Shown here piece by piece: positions 10,955 through 23,189 of a stretch of 64,000 nt of DNA. The notes below the pieces were generated by a model. It did not search any database and was not told the origin of the DNA. It saw only the letters and a list, made by a program, of their open reading frames with translations. Numbering within the stretch: the first letter of the stretch is position 1; each line of letters starts with the position of its first letter. The stretch comes from Hyperoplus lanceolatus. Lineage: Eukaryota > Chordata > Actinopteri > Uranoscopiformes > Ammodytidae. Made by a program: the position numbers and the translations under genes. The stretch spans positions 24,906,001-24,970,000 of the forward strand of contig CM049405.1 in assembly GCA_026929865.2 (NCBI GenBank). Direction: 5' to 3'.

Positions 10955-11256
10955 ATAATATCACACAGCAGCAAAACATTAACGCACACCACAGAGAGAA
11001 AGTTAAACAAGCTAGCAGTTAGCAAAGAGACAGGGACAAATGACAAACAAACACAGAGTTTCTGACTCACAGTTTTGAAGTCTTCTTTCTTTTCTTTCAG
11101 TTTTCACATCATTAAAAGTCCCTCTGAGCATTGTTGGCCATCTTGTTAGTTGACAGGACTTCTCCCGCTCTCTCCATCGCTGTGAGGAAGTTTATAGTAG
11201 CATGTTAGAGGCTATAGTTAGCAACACTGGAAAACTTACTTTTTCACATGTTTCTA
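10955..11256. repeat. Local triple repeat, unit 3
   Basis: This is a diverged copy of unit 1 (8065-8330) in direct orientation, recognisable by agcaaagagacag, tgactcacagttttgaagtc, gtccctctg and gaaaacttac. On the minus strand an acceptor-like cttcctcacag at about 11175 precedes ATGGAGAGAGCGGG. The frame soon stops. I treat it as a non-coding duplicate. Confidence 0.5.
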
Positions 11257-11451
11257 TTGTTTGTTGAGAGTCTGACTGGCTTCATATTTCAATAAGGCCT
11301 ATCTTTTTCAGACTTTGTCTTTGTTTCTTTTGAAACAAGAGTGTTTCCCCTTACTTGTTTAACTGACACAATGTCCTGTACTTTAAGATTTCATTAATAG
11401 TTGTTTCACAGTAGACACACAGGTGTGTGACTAATAGTGTTAATTAGGCCA

Positions 11452-12390
11452 TATTCTTCTTTTCGTTTATTGGCGGGTTGCAACCATAGTGTTAAATGGG
11501 TGGACTGTATATTGGGTTAGAGCAGAGTGTCTTCCTGGGGTGTCGGTAAGAACACACAGTAGAGGATAGGATGCAGTCATGGGCTTTAATAGCAGACTTT
11601 GGTGGTTTACAACACAACACAGCACAGCAATTCACAGGATAATTAACTTATAGGCTTTGGGCTTATGTCTGCATAAGTGACAAAGTGTGTGGTCTGAAAG
11701 GGAAATAAACAAGAAACCACATTCACATTAATATCAAATAATATAGGCTACAGTAGCCTATGTTCACAATATAGGCTACAACTGATAAAGGAAACAGTAT
11801 TGCCTGTGCATTACTACAGGTAGGCTAAACAAACATAGCCTACTCTTTCACTATCACAGTGGTACAATGGTGAAACACAAACCAGTGTTAAGTGGTCAAA
11901 GGCGGGAAAAATATAGAACAAAGGGCTTAATGGCTCATTAACGTGACCGTTACACTAGTAAACGACCTGCGAATTCACACACACAAAAGATCGCCGAAAT
12001 GGCACTATACGTAGGGAAATAACATTAATATCAGGGGCTTACATATAATAGTGTGACATCAGGCTAGTAACTTCAACTAAGGAGGCATAAATTAGGATAA
12101 TGAAGTGGGCAAAATCGCCGTTTTCTACATAATAATTAGCTTAACACAGGCCGTGATAAACAGGTAATAAACTCACTTTAAACACTCATAAAGCCTAAGA
12201 AATATATAAATCACGGTAGGCTTAACTTTCAGCATGTTATCTGCCGTTCACAATAGACAAACTCACGTTTTGGTCAATAACGCACACGAACAGACACTAC
12301 TCCGCGGGTGGATGAGAGAAGCGGCCTTTCCAACACATAGCTTTCTTGGTGCATACCGCCACCAACTCTACCGGAGTATTGCAACAACTG
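11452..12390 (-). repeat. Possible LTR-type fossil inside an older repeat
   Basis: The flanks 11452-11485 (cttttcgtttattggcggg) and 12345-12390 (ggtgcataccgccacc) look like two halves of one common fish repeat. The intervening ~850 bp may be an insertion. On the minus strand it ends in a poly(A)-signal-like stretch and a CA terminus near 11531, as a solo LTR would. I could not find a target duplication or internal coding sequence. Family and age are undetermined; it looks old and broken. Confidence 0.25.
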
Positions 12391-13677
12391 CATTTATGTT
12401 TTCTAATGGTCATTTAACAGGAGAAAATAAGAATAGGTAAACTATAAATAAATAAGTGGATAGCGGGAAAAAAAAATAGTGCCCTGTTGCATTCAGGTAC
12501 CCCAGTAGGCCTAAGCCATGCCAGGAAGCCAGCACAAAAGAATCACACACACACACGCACACACACACACTATAATACTACATCTAAATGGAACACGTGC
12601 TTTTCCTGCTATGCCGTGTGTCTTCTGTGATAAAAAGGTCCACACCTAGCAGCTAATGAATGAGCCAGTGATTGAAAACTGACACAAGTCAAGTAGTATT
12701 TGATATGGCAAAACTATTTTAAGCATGATTGCCACTGACTCTGTTTCTGATCATGATACAGGTTAGTCAGAGGACACAGCATCATTTCCACCTATTTCTG
12801 TGTCTCAAGGTGTGCAAGCCTTTGATTAACTACAGAGACTAAAAAATCAAACCCAAATTACAGCTCATCTCCTGAATGAAAAGTCATTAAAGTGCTAAAA
12901 AAATGTATTTGAACATTTATTATATTGGACAACCACAAATGAAAGCTCCAGAACAGCTTATAAATGGACCCGGTGATGAGACAGTGTAAAAAAAAAACAG
13001 TATTCATCAGCTCCAAGTGACATTAAGTATCACTGCAGGACCTTGGTTAATTAATGGAACATAATGACAACATGGTCAAATGGAAGCAACACTGGCTTCA
13101 GCATTGTCACATCTAACATTGGTCATGTACTAGAACACAGTTCACAGAGATAAGAGTTGGCCACATTCTGCAAAGGTCAAGTGACAAAAAGTAGAAATGC
13201 CATATAATGTAGCCGTCTGCATGTTACTTGATCCAGCCTTTTATTTTCCCAGGGTTCGGATCATAACAGAAAAACACAGTGACCATGGGACATAATATAC
13301 GATCCTGCTACTGTTTATAAAGCCTGGTAGAACAAATATTCACTGCAAATGTAAACCTAAACAGTGCGGCAGTGGGCCAACATCAGGTTTGTGTGCTCTG
13401 AACAGGGGAGGAATGCGCGCCAGACAAGTAGAGCAAGTCCACTTTCACTTTCAATAAACACTGTGTACAAAAGTAGCGCTCATGTATGTGGACACACGTG
13501 CATGCGTACAATGCACACAGACACGCTACACTGCGCTCAAAATAGTAAATATGCCTATAGGATAACATGTGACCTGCCCCTCAGAATTCTGGGTAGTTGG
13601 GCTTGACACAAGACATGTGCAGGGCACATCCTCAGAAAACCAAGACCGGAGACACACACAACTACACACACAAACAC

Positions 13678-13713
<36 letters not shown>

Positions 13714-14220
13714 TGGGCGGGGTAGTTACACAATGGGAGGAGAAAGACTGCATGTTATGTTTCATTCATCTGCAGCTTTATTGAATTCATGTCAGTGGTT
13801 TACCATGAGTCAAACCTCTGGTTGCACCAAAGGTTGAACCCCATTCAGAAACGTATTCTACATTCTACCTTCTATTTGTATATTGAATACACATGTTGTG
13901 AGTCACATTATGAAAGAAGCTACCGTGAGAGGCCTGACTTCTCACCCTAATTCCATCAGCATTCTTTCTGCTGCTGGTTACATTTATAGCCAAAGCAGGA
14001 TTATTATCTCTCACTGATGTCAGTGTATTTTTTTGCAACATAAGCTACACATTCACACTGGAAGCTTTTGTTCGCTATGTCTTAAATGCTTGTTTCCATG
14101 CTGACTCTCTCAAGCATTCGATGAAGGAAGTTTATTTTTGACCTTGAGATCACTATGTTTGATCAAAAAATCATTAAGCTCTTTCAGTCGATCTGCTCAT
14201 CCTACTCTAAAGCCTGAAGA
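12391..14220. other. Gene-free interval with CA tracts
   Basis: No gene is recognised. There is an imperfect CA tract near 12544-12570 and a (CA)n array at 13681-13711. The rest is AT-rich. Confidence 0.45.
13681..13711. repeat. (CA)n microsatellite
   Basis: About 15 CA units with interrupted CA-rich sequence on its left from 13653. Confidence 0.95.
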
Positions 14221-14375
14221 GTGGTTTGGCTCGGCAACGCATTTATTTGCATTTCCACTATCAATAGTTGGAAAGGGTACCATAGTAAGCGAACCGTGTC
14301 TTACTTTTATGTGTCACCCTTTTATTGAAATACCAAGTCGTACCAAAGGGTCCTAAGAGGGTGGAGCTACACACA
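14221..14375 (-). mobile_element. H1 hAT-like MITE fragment
   Basis: The reverse complement matches the middle and end of the H1 copy at 17510-17790. Shared landmarks are the GGTTTGGCTCGG end, gaaagggtacc, tgtcaccctttta, accaaagggtcc and gggtggagctac. The second end is not seen, so it is partial. Confidence 0.6.
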
Positions 14376-15394
14376 ACATTCAGTTGATTGGTCGACAAAA
14401 TCATTCCACCAAATGGATCAATTAATAGGGTGATCTTTGAGTCATTAGTCCAGCTGTGTGACAATCAACAATAGGCTTTACAGTGATAACACAATCAAGC
14501 GAAAAAGGCTTACTCTCACATTAAGAGACATTGGTGCGACACAGGGTTGACAATTCAAGAATAAGAAAATACATGTTCGACCTGAATTCCACATACCCGG
14601 CTATCTGCTGACCCTTGGACTCTAAACTAGTCTCCCTGTGCTTCTGGAAGAAGAAAAAACACAAAAGGTGCCCATTCAAAACCAATGACAGCCAGGCCCA
14701 TTTAGGTAGTTACAAGCAACTTTAATAACAACTTAAACCATGCCGCTGCACTTTCTGAAGCACTCAGAGATAAGGGCTAAAGAGTGAATAAAGAATGGGG
14801 AAAGATGACAGTATTGATCTTGTGTTCTTTTATTTTTTTTATTATGCTGCCTTATAGCCATCACTTTCTCCGTCCGTCCAATACCACTAGCTTAATCACA
14901 GCTTTTCACTCGGGCAATCTAAAGGCACTGGCCAAGCCTGCCAATAGCCCAGAGTGGGTGTTTAATGGGTCAAACTGGTCTCCCATTCAATAGCATGGCC
15001 TTCAAGTTCTTCTCCCTGGTGGAAACACTCACACACACAGATGGATGCACACAGTTTTGAAACTCACCTTCCAGTTCTCTCCCACTTTGCCCTCAAACTC
15101 GGATGAATCGCTTGAACAGCTGTATCTCCTGCAGTCTTGCTCTGCCTGCTTGTGCGCATTTGTTTTCCGTGACAAAATGCTACTGCAGATTTTAAGTGTA
15201 GGGTTGTGTGACTTTCACTGCAAAACCGGCTGTAATATCGTACCAATGAATATGAAAACATATTGTCTCATTTATGTTGTTTATTTGTAGGAGAGATGAA
15301 ACTGGTGTCCATGCAACACCGTCTCACACTGACCGATCTACAATGACCCTGCTAAATCCATTGTACATCGCTGCCTTCGCTCTCCTGCAGCTCT
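14376..15394. other. Gene-free interval
   Basis: No coding sequence, TIR pair or SINE is recognised. The sequence around 14840-15000 is moderately GC-balanced but has no domain-bearing frame. Confidence 0.45.
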
Positions 15395-15733
15395 ATGTAA
15401 ACGTGGCAATATCTTACCATATATCAAGACAGTACAGTTCTTAAAAATGCATTCTCTTCAGGTTTTTAAGAACAAAATGTATCATACTATACATCAGACA
15501 ATTAACAACATACAAACAACTCCTTCTGTAATGACCTTAGGAATAGTGCTTAGAATGATCATGGAATGTTTAGTTGACGTCAGTGCTTTAGAAGTTGAGA
15601 TTTTTGGTTCAGAGTATAGAAAAAAACTAATGTTGAGATAAAATCATCGTCAAAGAGAAAGAAATAGCCCAAAGTCTCAGAAGTGAAATGTGCTTAAAAA
15701 ATCAATGTTTTTGCTTGCAGTGTCTCTCCTTGA
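15395..15733 (+). mobile_element. T1 TTAA-target MITE, right half
   Basis: It carries the T1 right end (ttgcttgcagtgtctctccttga) and the T1 mid-body with atcatactatacatcagaca. The left end is missing; homology begins near the aacgtggcaatatc block. A frame at 15447-15641 contains MIMECLVDVSALEVEI, matching the frame in the inner copy at 2769-2999. Confidence 0.7.
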
Positions 15734-15948
15734 AGTACAAATGTATGCCCCTTCAAATCCTATTATATCATCTGTTAAACCATATTGATTGTTGGTACTC
15801 AAGGATACATGAAATGTATAAATAAATCACAGATCACTTATTTAACATTTTGTACTTCTCGCACTGCAAAACTGAAATGTGCTAAATGTGCCAGGGTCCT
15901 CACCTTCTGGTTCACTGGATGATGACTAACATTATCATATAATAGATA

Positions 15949-16814
15949 CACTCAACAAAAATATAAACGCAACACTTTTGTTTTTGCTCCCATTTTTCAT
16001 GAGATGGACTTAAAGATCTAAAATTCATTCCAGATACACAATTGTACCATTTCTCTCAAACATTGTTCACAAATCTGTCTAAATGTGTGATAGTGAGCAC
16101 TTCTGCTTTGCTGAGATAATCCATCCCACCTCACAGGTGTGCCACATCAAGATGCTGATCTGACATCATGATTAGTGCACAGGTGTGCCTTAGACTGTCC
16201 ACAATAAAAGGCCACTCTGAAATGTGCACTTTTTTGCTTTATTGGGGGTCTGGGGACTCAGAACCAGTCAGTATCTGGTGTGACCACCATTTGCCTCATG
16301 CAGTGCAACACATCTTCTTCGCATAGAGTTTATCAGATTGTCAATTGTGGCCTGTGGAATGTTAGTCCACTCCTCTTCAATGGCTGTGCGAAGTTGCTGG
16401 AGACGGCTTATGGTGGAGAAATGAACATTCAATGCACGAGCAACAGATCTGGTTGACATTCCTGCTGTCAGCATGCCAATTGCACGCTCCCTCAATGCTT
16501 GTGGCATCTGTGGCATTTTGCTGTGAGACAAAACTGCACATTTCAGGGTGGCCTTTTATTGTGGACAGTCTGAGGCACACCTGTGCACTAATCATGATGT
16601 CAGATCAGCATCTTGATGTAGCACACCTGTGAGGTGGGATGGATTATCTCAGCAAAGCAGAAGTGCTCACTATCACACATTTAGACAGATTTGTGAACAA
16701 TGTTTGAGAGAAATGGTACAATTGTGTATCTGGAATGAATTTTAGATCTTTAAGTCCATCTCATGAAAAATGGGAGCAAAAACAAAAGTGTTGCGTTTAT
16801 ATTTTTGTTGAGTG
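15949..16814 (-). mobile_element. Tc1-like transposon, internally deleted (copy A)
   Basis: It is bounded by CACTCAACAAAAATATAAAC and its reverse complement, with TA on both sides (15947-15948, 16815-16816), the Tc1/mariner target. The terminal inverted repeats are about 280 bp each (to about 16230 and from about 16536) and nearly perfect. The ~305-bp centre carries the fused transposase remnant at 16268-16531. A complete element of this group encodes about 340 residues, so this is a deletion derivative that must be moved in trans. It sits at the edge of a GATA array. Confidence 0.92.
16268..16531 (-). pseudogene. Tc1 transposase, in-frame N/C-terminal fusion (87 aa)
   Basis: Residues 1-45 are the start of a Tc1 transposase: the stretch RERAIGMLTAGMSTRSVARA and then LNVHFSTISRLQ form the first paired-like helix-turn-helix used to bind the terminal repeats. 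Residues 46-87 (QLRTAIEEEW, then NLINSMRRRCVALHEANGG) are the C-terminus of the same protein family. Some 250 residues between, including the whole DDE catalytic domain, are missing. The junction at L44-Q45-Q46 keeps frame, probably by a deletion at short shared sequence. The product, if made, could bind DNA in part but not transpose. No promoter can be assigned. Confidence 0.85.
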
Positions 16815-17509
<695 letters not shown>

Positions 17510-17790
17510 CTTGTTTCCACTGAGCAGCATAGTTCAGTTCGGCACTGTGACCATAGATCTGGCTTACGTTTCCACTGCTGACAGCACCCTTACTTGGTAA
17601 CAGACTGCACTAAGTAGCTCCACCCTTTTGGGACCCTTTTGGACAGCTTGGTACCCCAATGGAAAGGTGACAAAAAAAAGTGCGCCACAGTTAGCTTATT
17701 TTCGTACCCTTTACAATTTTTGACGGTGGAACCTTACAGATACATGTGTGCCATACCGAACCAAACCTCAATGCTCATTTGAAACAAGGG
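17510..17790 (+). mobile_element. H1 hAT-like MITE
   Basis: The left end, TTGTTTCCACTGAGCAG then GTTCAGTTCGGCAC, pairs with the right end, GCCATACCGAACC then GAAACAAG, as imperfect ~36-bp terminal repeats. The ends resemble teleost hAT MITEs with TTTCCACTGAGCGG termini. No target duplication could be confirmed. Fragments of the same family lie at 14221 and 26108. Confidence 0.6.
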
Positions 17791-18522
17791 TTTCCATTTA
17801 GAGGACACTCTATCATGTTTTCCATGCCATTGTAGGATCCCGTGCACTTTTTGTTTTTTACAACAGGGCAAAGTTTTGCTCTAAACCCTGTTAGACCCCA
17901 TGGGAACCCTGCAGGTTAGTGTTGGTTAGCAGAGTTAGTTTAAATGGACTTCCTCGATCTATCACTGCCACTGCATGAGGACACAGGCAGTCTACAGTAA
18001 ATGATGTTTTGTGGAAAAGTAGAACAATGGATTGTGAGTGTTTTGCGCTTAGGTTTGTGGAGTGTATTCGCGAGAGCCAGAAAAGTGACAAACAGCAGGG
18101 AGAAAAACTGATAGACAATTGTAGGGTGACTGGGCTCCCATTTCCTCCCTGTCTCCGGCAATTACCTGGGCCCACTGTTTTTCTGAACATTTGTGAGCAC
18201 ATTGTCAAACAGCATCATCCCCCAAATCGCTGAAAAGTGGTTGAGAGATTTATGTAAACAGAACACCTTGACGTGCTAGAGAGGTGAAAGGCAACTGCAG
18301 GGAGAATTAATATGGGAGAAAAACAAGGATGGCAAAGCACATAGATAATATAGAGAGCCAGAAGGGAAGCAAGAATTCAAGGTGAGTTGGATTTTGACAT
18401 TTCCTACATTCTGGTGAATTTTTACGGCATCAACGTATTACCTTCCTGCATTAATTTGATTAAAAAAATGTTTACTAACTATTTAAGTAAAAGAAAAGAA
18501 AACTTTTTTTTTCTTTTTTTTT
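17791..18522. other. Gene-free interval
   Basis: No gene is recognised. Several overlapping short frames near 17890-18230 have no domain and are read on both strands, as expected by chance. A T-rich run lies at 18504-18522. Confidence 0.4.
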
Positions 18523-18610
18523 CATTAGACAGATTTGGAGAGACAGAGTTGAAATGGGGCAGAGAGGGGAGGACATGCAGAGAATCGACCACCGGTCGGA
18601 CTGGAATCTA
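18523..18610 (-). mobile_element. SINE 3' piece
   Basis: The block cattagacagatttggagag through ggacatgcag to ccggtcggactgg is the reverse complement of the plus-strand block at 46381-46490. Both match a common teleost tRNA-SINE body (a GACCTG block followed by CATGTCCTCCCCTC). It is truncated. Confidence 0.6.
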
Positions 18611-21600
18611 TTGTGAAGTTTTAACTATAATTTTTGGAGCGGGACACATTTGCCTCTATTCAATATTGATGGGGATGTACAGTATCCCCTTCATCTAGGC
18701 CTATGCCCCCTGCCCTTTCCCCAGTCTATCTCTTTCCATGTTATCAATCTAGCGCTGTATGTGCACAAGTCCCCATTGTTGTTTGCTGGAAGATAGGACG
18801 TCTTGTGTAGGCTACAGACAGACCACCTACCATACCTCACTAGAGCAGACAATAAACAACAACGCAGGGCCCCCGTTTGAACCTTCTCCGACACATATCC
18901 TGGAAACACTGCCAGGTCTTTATGAGTGCGCTACAGAGTGCAGTGTGAAACAATCTTTGGGCGAGCGTGGGGCCGGCAGCCAAAAAGCACTGCAGGCGAC
19001 ACACACACACGACAAGACATTACTGCCTGTGTGCGGAGGAATAAAAATGTCTGTCTGCTCCAAAAGCGTTTTCTTCTTTCACCGGCAGAAAGTAAAAACT
19101 TGATTGGGGAACAGAGGTGCCTATTACAGTCAGAGGTAATAACAGGGTTAGAGCGACGGCATGCATCGCAGAAAAAAGAAAAAAATAAGTTCTTTCTGGC
19201 AGGCATAGCAGCGTGGGTGTGTGTGTGTGTGTGTGTGTGTGTGTCTGTGTGTGTGTGTGTGGTGGGAAGGGGGGAAGTTACTTGTGTTGTTTGGGTGCTT
19301 ATTTTACTAGAGAAGATGCTAGCGGGGCATGCAAAAAAAAGATGGAGGCAAGCCAGCAGACTCCCAGACAGACAGACAGACAGGCAGGCAGAATAAGTGT
19401 CTAATGATCAGTCCTCTCGTCACCTCCATAACAAGCACAGTGGCACTGGATTTGCTCAAGGCCTGCACTATCTGAGGAGAGAAAAAAAGTCTACAATGGT
19501 GTGAAATTGACATGTCATGGTGGATTGTGGAACAAAAAGCTTATTTTTTTGTTCGAGGAAATGTCACTGTCTGTACAGAGTGGTGTATGGACAGTGAAAG
19601 GAGCGGCTTATTGTGTCAAGCTTTCACTATAGGAGAGTATTACTGAGACAGGTGTCCAGCAAATGACAATGGCAATCTCCCAAAGCCATAATAGGGGGGG
19701 AAAAGGGGTGTCCAAATTCCACTTAGATACAGGCAGAGTTGGGTGAAGCGAAAAAAGGAGAAATTTTAGGTTAAAAGTCAGCCTAGCAAGTGGTGTGTTT
19801 CAACCCGATACTACACCAAAAAGCCCAATGAATCAAACAGTGGGTAAGTGTATGACCAACCCTATGCATTTAGCCCTGCAGTCAAATATTTTTATTCCAT
19901 ATTTACCCATAATTTCACATGATTCATTGGGTGATTCCCATAATATGTTTATTGTGGCTACGTACCACTAAACGTTGTGGTGGTTGACAAACTATTACGG
20001 CTATGGATTTGAGTCATTTACAGTCAATCTGATGCCCTTTTCATAATTAGGGTGTTAGCATCAATTATGACTGTTGTATAAAGGACTGTCTGTCTATGTA
20101 GTTTAAATGAGCCAAGATTAACTTAAATTGAGAAAAATAAGCACAATTGTGACATTATTGATGTAGAGTTGCTTAAAAGTATCATGAAGTCCGATTCATT
20201 TTTGGATGAGGTTATACATTTAGTTGGTAATAAACTTAACATTAATCAACTCTGCCTGTTATATGAGAAAAGCAAACCAGTTTTTGCCTGACTTGCTTAA
20301 GTAGGAACAGGTGATGAAGTTAGGTGACCTATGGATGGAGAGAGATTTTTTAGATTTTAGACCCTCTGTACGGATTGCATATACACCCACCGCAGAGGTT
20401 TTGATCACAATGTGAACCGGGCCATCTCCTAATGTGTTCTGACTGATAATTACATTCCCGTCTCAATACGTTCCGCATGCATTAACACTGGTTTCTCCTC
20501 ATATAGATAACCTATCCAGATACAGATTCTATTTCCTCACCATTGTGCAAATGGGGTTTTTAGTTTCAGTCTCTCACCTTATTTTTCCATTTCCACTTCA
20601 CAACGAGCTCACTCAAGCAAATGTGTGTATGCCTGCTGTTCTATAAATATGTTCTCTTCTGTGGTGGTAATGATATACGTATGGATTGTGGGAACATGTT
20701 CTCTCTCTCTCCGTTTTTTTTTTGCCAGTAGCTAAAATACAGTCACTATACTGTACTCTTCTGCACTATGTAGTAACCTATTGAGCCTTTACTTGGGATC
20801 TCAGCCATTAACTGTATACGTTTAAATTAATGATAATCAGTTTAGAACATCTTATTTTATTCATTTCAAATAGTCTTGCCTTCAAATAGAGATGTTGCTA
20901 GTATGGCTTGAAGACGCCTTTGTCCAACAATCCACTGCTTAACATCACAGGATGACCCTGAATGTTTGATACAAATTGTTTTATCCAAATAATTCCTTAA
21001 ATGTAAAATGTAACAGATAAACCAAGGCATGTCAACTTCAGAAACACCAATGGACTAACAAGGGAATACCAAGGGACACAATGGGACTAGTCACAAGCAA
21101 GGATTATGCACACACACACACACACACACTCACAAACAAGTTCACACACTCACCCACAAGTTCCCATCTATTGATAAATTGGTAAGTTCCGAAGTTACAT
21201 TATTTTTATCGCAAAATACGTTGTGTTTTTATCCCGTTCCTGCTGCAAAAAAACTGAAAACAAATGATTTTCCTACCTGAGACTAACACAAGACTAATAG
21301 CTAACTTTACATTAGGTGTCATTTTTGCATTGGATGATGAATGTGGGGTTTTAACCTCTCTTAGTTAATCATGCAACAATGGGATTTCTCCATGGACTCT
21401 TTGGAAGAAAACAAATGCAATGGGCTGAGTTGGTGGGATGGTCTATTCCAGGTACCGGTAATATTTTTTTAAATATTATCCAGGGGCCCATTAACCAAAG
21501 CAGTTTGAAAGCACTGCTCACATGCAAATCACAAATGGTGGTTGCATGTGCCAAATGTTTAAGTCCCGGGCTCCCCTAACACAAGAGGATGATGTCATGT

Positions 21601-22732
21601 TGGAAATTCCAAGGTGCATGTTGAAGTTTTAATTCAGTCTGGTAAATTCGGCTTGAGTAATGTATCCGTGCATTTCAAGTCTTATCTGACACTAAGAAGT
21701 TGAAAGTGTTATAAGGAAGACTTTTTCAACTCTGGAAAGCTTCCATGGCTGAAATTATACAAAATCGCTTCCATGCTAGCAATTATAGATCATTTTGACG
21801 CTAGAATGTAACATACCAGGATTATGCACATATTTGATTTGCCAACACTCTGCATTGCTTGATGACAATTTGTTGCAATCTGGCAAAGGCTGAGTCAAGT
21901 TCAATTTATTTTCTGAGCTTCCTGCTTGTTTCTAATACATCCCCACAGCACCAATGAGGCAGGTGGGCCCTGTGCTCACACATAGCTCTGCTTTTGAACA
22001 ATGAATAATGATGCAAATTACCCTGTATAATTTACATTGAATTATTCCTTCAGGTTACTGCCTAATAGCGTAATCAATTTTAGTTTAGTGTGTGTTTGAA
22101 ATGAACTTCGCCTTTCTGCAGAAAGCAGGATGGAGCAGGATCAGTTGCGGGTAGACTGAGGTGTCTGAACCTATGGAGGGTCCTATCTTTAAAAAAGATA
22201 AGTAGCTTATCACTGCAACATGCTATAATTCACTCTGGGTCACTAGAGACTGCTTGTGGAGGGCAGCAGAGGTTTGCATTATGACACTGCATATGGGAGG
22301 AGAGTATTATGTGTTTATGATTGTACTATTATTAGATTTGATCTTTTAAGTCTTTACAAGGTTTGTCCAAAAGTGTGATGGAGTTGCTGATTTGCTGTGT
22401 AATAACACAATGTCATCAGGAACCATGCCTATTCTGAAATCCACATGGTGGTGACAGGCACATAATGCATGGTGTTACACCACATTAGTCCCTGGCGAAA
22501 TATGTGATGTTGACACCGTGGTTGAAAGGCTGCCAATTTATTTTTGGTTATGGTTGGTTGAGTCAGGTTCTGTCTGCGGTCACACATTAATGATCACAGA
22601 ATATATTGCAACACCGGTTAGGGGCCTATCTGCTTTGTTTTCCTACCTGCTGCCTAAGGACATGCACTTTAGATAACTGGCAGGTTCTCGCTATTATGGG
22701 TGGTCTGTTTGTGTGTATACATCAAATAATCT
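18611..22732. other. Long unique-looking interval
   Basis: No coding sequence is recognised over 4.1 kb. It contains a GT array at 19214-19261, a CAGA/CAGG run at 19367-19390 and CA at 21110-21128. The stretch 21880-22130 is AT-rich with an ATGCAAAT octamer (22011-22018) and homeodomain-like ATTA/TAAT sites, and could be a conserved regulatory element. This cannot be shown from one sequence. Confidence 0.4.
19214..19261. repeat. (GT)n microsatellite
   Basis: About 23 GT units with one TCTG interruption. Confidence 0.95.
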
Positions 22733-23189
22733 TTAAGGTGACACACTGCAGGTGAAAAGGGTACTTTTTAACTCATAAATGTCATCATAAAACTTTGCCA
22801 GTTGATTACCTACATAAAAAACTAAATTATATTATTACAATGTTTTCTTAAATGTTTAAATAAGTATGCACATTTGACAATAATGTTTATGTTTATAAAT
22901 TTGTATCCCTTTAAAAACAAAACATCTACAAGTTGGATAAATCCAGAGCTATAACCTTAATGTCATTTTACAACATGTTAGAGTCAAAACTTTTACAGAA
23001 CAGATTTTTTCATCCCATAAATAACGGTATCATAAATCAGATTATTAACAACATATTAACAATGAAACAAGACATGTCATGGAAGCAAAATGGGCACAAA
23101 TCTCAAAATGTACCTGTGCTTGAAAAAACATGTTTTTTTTAAATGTGTAGCTCTAGTTCCTAGAGATACACATTTCAGGGCGAGACACC
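22733..23189 (+). mobile_element. T1 TTAA-target MITE with rearranged right end
   Basis: The left end at 22733 reads TTAAGGTGACACACTGCAGG. The body follows T1 order (gccagttgattacc, ggataaatccagagc, catgttttttt). At the right, a 35-bp hairpin (23141-23175) replaces the usual end. The motif GGCGAGACACC at 23179-23189 then appears in the same orientation as the left end, not inverted. Confidence 0.65.
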
